Source: Desulfuromusa sp.
GTDB taxonomy: Bacteria > Desulfobacterota > Desulfuromonadia > Desulfuromonadales > Geopsychrobacteraceae
Direction of reading: 5' to 3'
Assembly (NCBI GenBank): GCA_029933365.1
Contig: JAOZOH010000111.1
Span: 1 to 9,247 of the forward strand
Length of the DNA stretch: 9,247 nt
Shown: positions 7,208-9,247 of the stretch, in pieces
How positions within the stretch are numbered: position 1 is the first letter of the stretch
How the letters are laid out: the number at the start of each line of letters is the position of its first letter
Position numbers and translations under genes: made by a program
The notes under the pieces: model-generated
Told to the model about the DNA's origin: nothing
The model's input: the letters and a program-made list of their open reading frames with translations, nothing else
The model's database searches: none

Positions 7208-7855
7208 TCAATCTTGATTATTCAGCCGCTCGGGCAATGGGGGATCATCTCTGAAGGGGTCATCCTCGATATTATCCGACTCCACCACAAAGTTTATGGT
7301 GCGTTGCAACAAATCAAACTCCAAGCCAAACCCGGGATCTTCGGCAAATGGATCTTGATGAGAAGGTACGGGATGAGCATCTACTGCAAACGGAGGATCG
7401 CTGGAGAATGGATCAACAGCAGGAGAACCACCCTGCCCGGCTTGATCTTTAACCAATTCCACCAGGGACACAGCCCCCTGAGAACGCTCAACAAGGTCAA
7501 AAGTGTTGATCAATTCAGCAACCAGAGATTTTGGTTCCGGGATATCTTCTCTGTAGAGAATTAACAATTCATCCAGCCAATCCACAGCAAGCTCAATAGT
7601 TTCAATTTCAATCTTGCTCGGAGTTGTTTGTGCCGTCGTATGTCTCGCAATGACTGTTTCAAGACAATCAGCTATGAGCCGAAAAGAATCAACTTCAGCA
7701 TCAGTAGCAACCTTTTTGAGGACAGAAGTTGCATGCACTGAGTCAGTCAGGAACAACGGGGTAATGGTTTGCCCGCACAGAGAGGTACGGATTTTGTTAA
7801 TCAACCCTGCTGCTTCATCAATAAACAATTGCCGATTGTTCGTTTGCTCGGTCAT
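7208..7855 (-). CDS. Hypothetical protein with degenerate Hpt-like helical region and DPF-repeat tail
   Basis: I do not recognise this 215-residue protein as a named family. It is acidic and has no signal peptide or membrane segment, so it is probably cytoplasmic. Residues about 8-120 look all-helical. The stretch SVLKKVATDAEVDSFRLIAD followed by CLE (44-66) resembles the H-x-L-K-G-S core and following helix of histidine phosphotransfer (Hpt, CheA P1) domains, but Ser44 stands where the phospho-histidine would be and KKVA replaces KGSA. His41 lies three residues earlier and could be an alternative. The C-terminal part (about 140-210) is Asp/Pro-rich with three copies of the pattern DPFxxDP[PG][FL] at 148, 168 and 199. 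The ATG at 7855 is preferred over the adjoining TTG because GGAG (7867-7864) is spaced eight bases from it. An extended -10 promoter lies just upstream. It sits between the TonB-like gene and the tRNA-Arg/His group, same strand. Function unknown; a scaffold or partner-binding role is a guess. Confidence 0.85.
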   Translation of the reverse strand: MTEQTNNRQLFIDEAAGLINKIRTSLCGQTITPLFLTDSVHATSVLKKVATDAEVDSFRLIADCLETVIARHTTAQTTPSKIEIETIELAVDWLDELLILYREDIPEPKSLVAELINTFDLVERSQGAVSLVELVKDQAGQGGSPAVDPFSSDPPFAVDAHPVPSHQDPFAEDPGFGLEFDLLQRTINFVVESDNIEDDPFRDDPPLPERLNNQD

Positions 7856-7893
7856 CAAAAAATCTCCACATTAATCAGTTCATAGCGACAGCG

Positions 7894-7902
7894 ATTATAA
7901 CA
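7894..7902 (-). promoter_or_regulatory. Extended -10 promoter for the DPF-repeat protein
   Basis: On the minus strand TGTTATAAT is a perfect extended -10 (TGn plus TATAAT, hexamer 7899-7894) in the 77-bp gap after the TonB-like gene. There is no good -35 at 17 bp, as is common for extended -10 promoters. It predicts a leader of roughly 30 nt before the start codon at 7855. Confidence 0.55.
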
Positions 7903-7932
7903 TAAAAAACTGCAAATTAAATGAATTATAAT

Positions 7933-8820
7933 TTATAGATTCTTAAGAGAAAAAGTTATCGGAATTTTAACCTGGCTATCTATCGATAAGCCGAAGGATG
8001 TTGCCGGTTTAAACTGCCATCGGCTGATCGCTTTGCGTGCCGCGTTATCAAGACTTCGATATCCTGAAGAGGCCAATAGATTCAGATGGCCAACGCGACC
8101 GCTCTTGAGGATCAACGCTTCAAACACAACTTTCCCCTCCCAGCCGCGTAATTTAGCAACGTTAGGATAGTGCGGAGAAGGGTTTAAATCATAGCGGGGT
8201 AAGGCATTGCTGGTTTTTTGAGCAACAGTAATATCCCCCTGCCCCTGTAATGGTAAAACAGAAGCTTGGTCAATGACGACAGTTTCCGCTTGAGTTGCTA
8301 CCCCGTCAAAAAGAGACATGTCGCTCTCATCCTGAGGCTCTGAATCTACAGGAGTCGGTACCGGCAACTGAGTCACGGCTTCCGAATCGGGATCACTACC
8401 CTCAGGCCCAGAAGCCTCTACCGGGATTTCAATAGCATCAATATCGACTGGAGAAGGGCTATTTTCCTCCGGTTCTATTATCACTTCAGGAGGGACTTTG
8501 TTTATTTTCAGCGTCGGTTTCGCAACAACAGGTTTCATCTTTTCGGGTGGCTTATTTATTTTTTTATTGCTTGAAGATTGTTCAGCATCTGGTGTGATTT
8601 TTTTCTTTAACAACGGAGGTGAATTTTTAACAACCTGTTTTGGGGATGTTTTTGGGGTTGGTACAGGGTAAAATGAAGCAAGTGATCGCGAGACATAGTC
8701 AATCCCCACCTGCCGAGATTGCAATGGTTTTGCCAGCAACATAACATCAAAAGACAAACCCCACAAATGCAGAGCCACCGAGAGAACAATAAAAAATGAA
8801 ATCCGCGCAACAGAATTCAA
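7933..8820 (-). CDS. TonB-like energy transducer (TonB C-terminal domain protein)
   Basis: A 295-residue periplasm-spanning protein expected to couple the ExbB/ExbD proton-driven motor to outer-membrane receptors. It has one N-terminal membrane helix (about 5-28) with Ser14 and His18 in the SxxxH spacing typical of TonB. A long Pro-rich linker follows, Lys-rich at about 58-113 and Asp/Glu-rich at about 115-170. The TonB C-terminal domain occupies about 213-292 (YPNVAKLRGWEGKVV, SSGYRSLD, WQFKPA). No ExbB or ExbD gene is in the window. No ATG exists near the membrane helix. TTG at 8820 is chosen because AGAGG (8831-8827) is six bases upstream; the TTG at 8826 directly abuts AGAGG and would add two residues. 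The gene is divergent from a TonB-dependent receptor at 9024, suggesting a dedicated pair. Similar domains occur in TolA and other envelope proteins, but the SxxxH helix and domain ending favour TonB. The exact paralogue is not assignable. Confidence 0.93.
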   Translation of the reverse strand: MNSVARISFFIVLSVALHLWGLSFDVMLLAKPLQSRQVGIDYVSRSLASFYPVPTPKTSPKQVVKNSPPLLKKKITPDAEQSSSNKKINKPPEKMKPVVAKPTLKINKVPPEVIIEPEENSPSPVDIDAIEIPVEASGPEGSDPDSEAVTQLPVPTPVDSEPQDESDMSLFDGVATQAETVVIDQASVLPLQGQGDITVAQKTSNALPRYDLNPSPHYPNVAKLRGWEGKVVFEALILKSGRVGHLNLLASSGYRSLDNAARKAISRWQFKPATSFGLSIDSQVKIPITFSLKNL

Positions 8821-8826
8821 GTGCAA

Positions 8827-8852
8827 CCTCTAGCAATGATGGCTTAGCCATC
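8827..8852 (-). promoter_or_regulatory. Leader hairpin and Shine-Dalgarno of the TonB-like gene
   Basis: GATGGC (8838-8843) and GCCATC (8847-8852) form a perfect 6-bp stem with a 3-base loop. In the mRNA it lies six bases upstream of the Shine-Dalgarno AGAGG (8831-8827), which in turn precedes the TTG start at 8820 by six bases. The SD position decides the start; the hairpin may affect ribosome access. Confidence 0.5.
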
Positions 8853-8876
8853 CGATTTGTTTTTGCGAGTGCATCA
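8844..8876. repeat. Second, partial copy of the intergenic repeat (inverted relative to 6733-6765)
   Basis: The 33 nt ending in TTTTTGCGAGTGCATCA match the reverse complement of 6733-6765 at 30 of 33 positions. The other end of the element (TGATGGCGTCGCAAAA type) is not found nearby, so this copy is partial. It lies in the divergent promoter region between the TonB-like gene and the receptor gene. Confidence 0.65.
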
Positions 8877-9023
8877 GCAATATAATCACATCATAAAAAC
8901 TTAAAACTTGGTATCAGAGATAACAAGCCACTCACATAAACTTGGCTTTTATTCTACCTTGCTGCTATATTATCACTGTTTTAATGAGCGAACGTGGCCC
9001 ATGTTATGGACAAATGAAATCTG
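8877..9023. other. AT-rich divergent intergenic region
   Basis: The rest of the gap between the TonB-like gene and the receptor holds no ORF of note. It contains the receptor promoter candidate, a small AAGCCA/TGGCTT stem (8928-8947 region), and an imperfect GGTATC/GATAAC palindrome (about 8911-8925) that could be an operator. No riboswitch family was recognised. Confidence 0.4.
8942..8971 (+). promoter_or_regulatory. Candidate promoter of the TonB-dependent receptor
   Basis: TTGGCT (8942-8947) and TATATT (8966-8971) are 18 bp apart, about 50 bp upstream of the ATG at 9024. The match is moderate. An alternative is TTGTTT-18-TATAAT (8857-8886), which lies in and beside the repeat copy. I find no convincing Fur box. 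Confidence 0.35.
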
Positions 9024-9247
9024 ATGAATTCAATACTCAAACTAAAATCATGGGTCAATAGTCTCTTATTTATCCCGTTATTATTCATACCGCAAATAGC
9101 CAGCGCGGACAACCTTCAAACCGAGGTGTCAGCGACAACGGAAGCACTTCCGGTAATGCCTGACATCCACGTAGAAGCCCTGAGAATAGCCCCTACCACT
9201 GGCATGACAATCATAGACAGGGAAATGATTGAAAATCTGCCAGCTCG
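9024..9247 (+). CDS. TonB-dependent outer-membrane receptor, N-terminal fragment (cut by window end)
   Basis: An open frame of 74 codons runs from ATG 9024 off the right edge, the only plus-strand gene here. It begins with a signal peptide: a Lys-containing n-region, a hydrophobic core (SLLFIPLLFIP) and a cleavage site after Ala28 (ASA then DN). A short linker leads to PDIHVEA (46-52), which resembles a TonB box. Then TGMTIIDREMIENLPA (59-74) is typical of the start of the receptor plug domain (IDREMIENLPA type). Such proteins are 22-stranded barrels that import siderophores, cobalamin or other ligands using TonB energy; the substrate cannot be told from this fragment. The Shine-Dalgarno is weak. 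Its divergent neighbour at 8820 is a TonB-like transducer, which fits the assignment. Confidence 0.85.
   Translation, partial: MNSILKLKSWVNSLLFIPLLFIPQIASADNLQTEVSATTEALPVMPDIHVEALRIAPTTGMTIIDREMIENLPA

Noticed and set aside
7163..7564. 133-residue plus-strand open frame
   Set aside because: It is antisense to the DPF-repeat protein, which has a proper Shine-Dalgarno, an extended -10 promoter and repeat structure; the plus frame has no recognisable domain.
8863..8886. Promoter TTGCGA/TATAAT on the plus strand
   Set aside because: The spacing is only 12 bp, too short for sigma70; it is partly the end of the repeat copy.
8877..9023. Fur box upstream of the TonB-dependent receptor
   Set aside because: I looked for the GATAATGATAATCATTATC pattern and found only scattered AT-rich partial matches, not enough to call iron control.

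Overview
The window is a chromosomal block of moderate-to-low GC from a Gram-negative bacterium. It carries a TonB-type energy transducer and the start of an outer-membrane TonB-dependent receptor, plus the common proteobacterial order tig-clpP-clpX-lon-hup. The bracketing tRNA clusters and a short dispersed element with ends of the type TGATG...TCGCAAAA suggest a Desulfuromonadales/Geobacter-like member of the former Deltaproteobacteria. That placement rests on recalled gene order and repeat style, not on a search.

Layout, left to right (everything is on the minus strand except the last gene). Positions 66-374 hold three tRNA genes (transcribed order Asp-GTC, Val-TAC, Asp-GTC) with a candidate promoter just behind hup. 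Positions 481-753 encode the DNA-binding protein HU, with its own sigma70-like promoter. Positions 897-6534 hold the protein quality-control block: lon (897-3254), clpX, clpP and tig. tig, clpP and clpX are tightly packed (1 bp and 26 bp gaps) and look like one operon. A strong stem-loop separates clpX from lon. Positions 6631-7105 hold tRNA-Leu(TAG), tRNA-His(GTG) and tRNA-Arg(TCT). The 184-bp space between Leu and His is occupied by a palindromic repeat element and a 67-nt hairpin. Positions 7208-7855 encode a small unrecognised protein with a degenerate Hpt-like N-terminal region and an Asp-Pro-Phe repeat tail. Positions 7933-8820 encode a TonB-like protein. Divergently from it, a TonB-dependent receptor starts at 9024 and runs off the window.

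How the genes work together: trigger factor receives nascent chains at the ribosome, ClpXP and Lon degrade damaged or tagged proteins, and HU (a Lon substrate in E. coli) organises the nucleoid. The right-hand part is a separate envelope module in which the TonB-like protein would energise outer-membrane receptors, plausibly including the divergent one.

Most of the window is conserved housekeeping sequence and I did not find a convincing new multi-gene system. The points most worth a second look are the 33-nt inverted repeat pair at 6733 and 8844, the hairpin trailing tRNA-His, the degenerate Hpt/DPF-repeat protein, and the two divergent tRNA-Asp genes.
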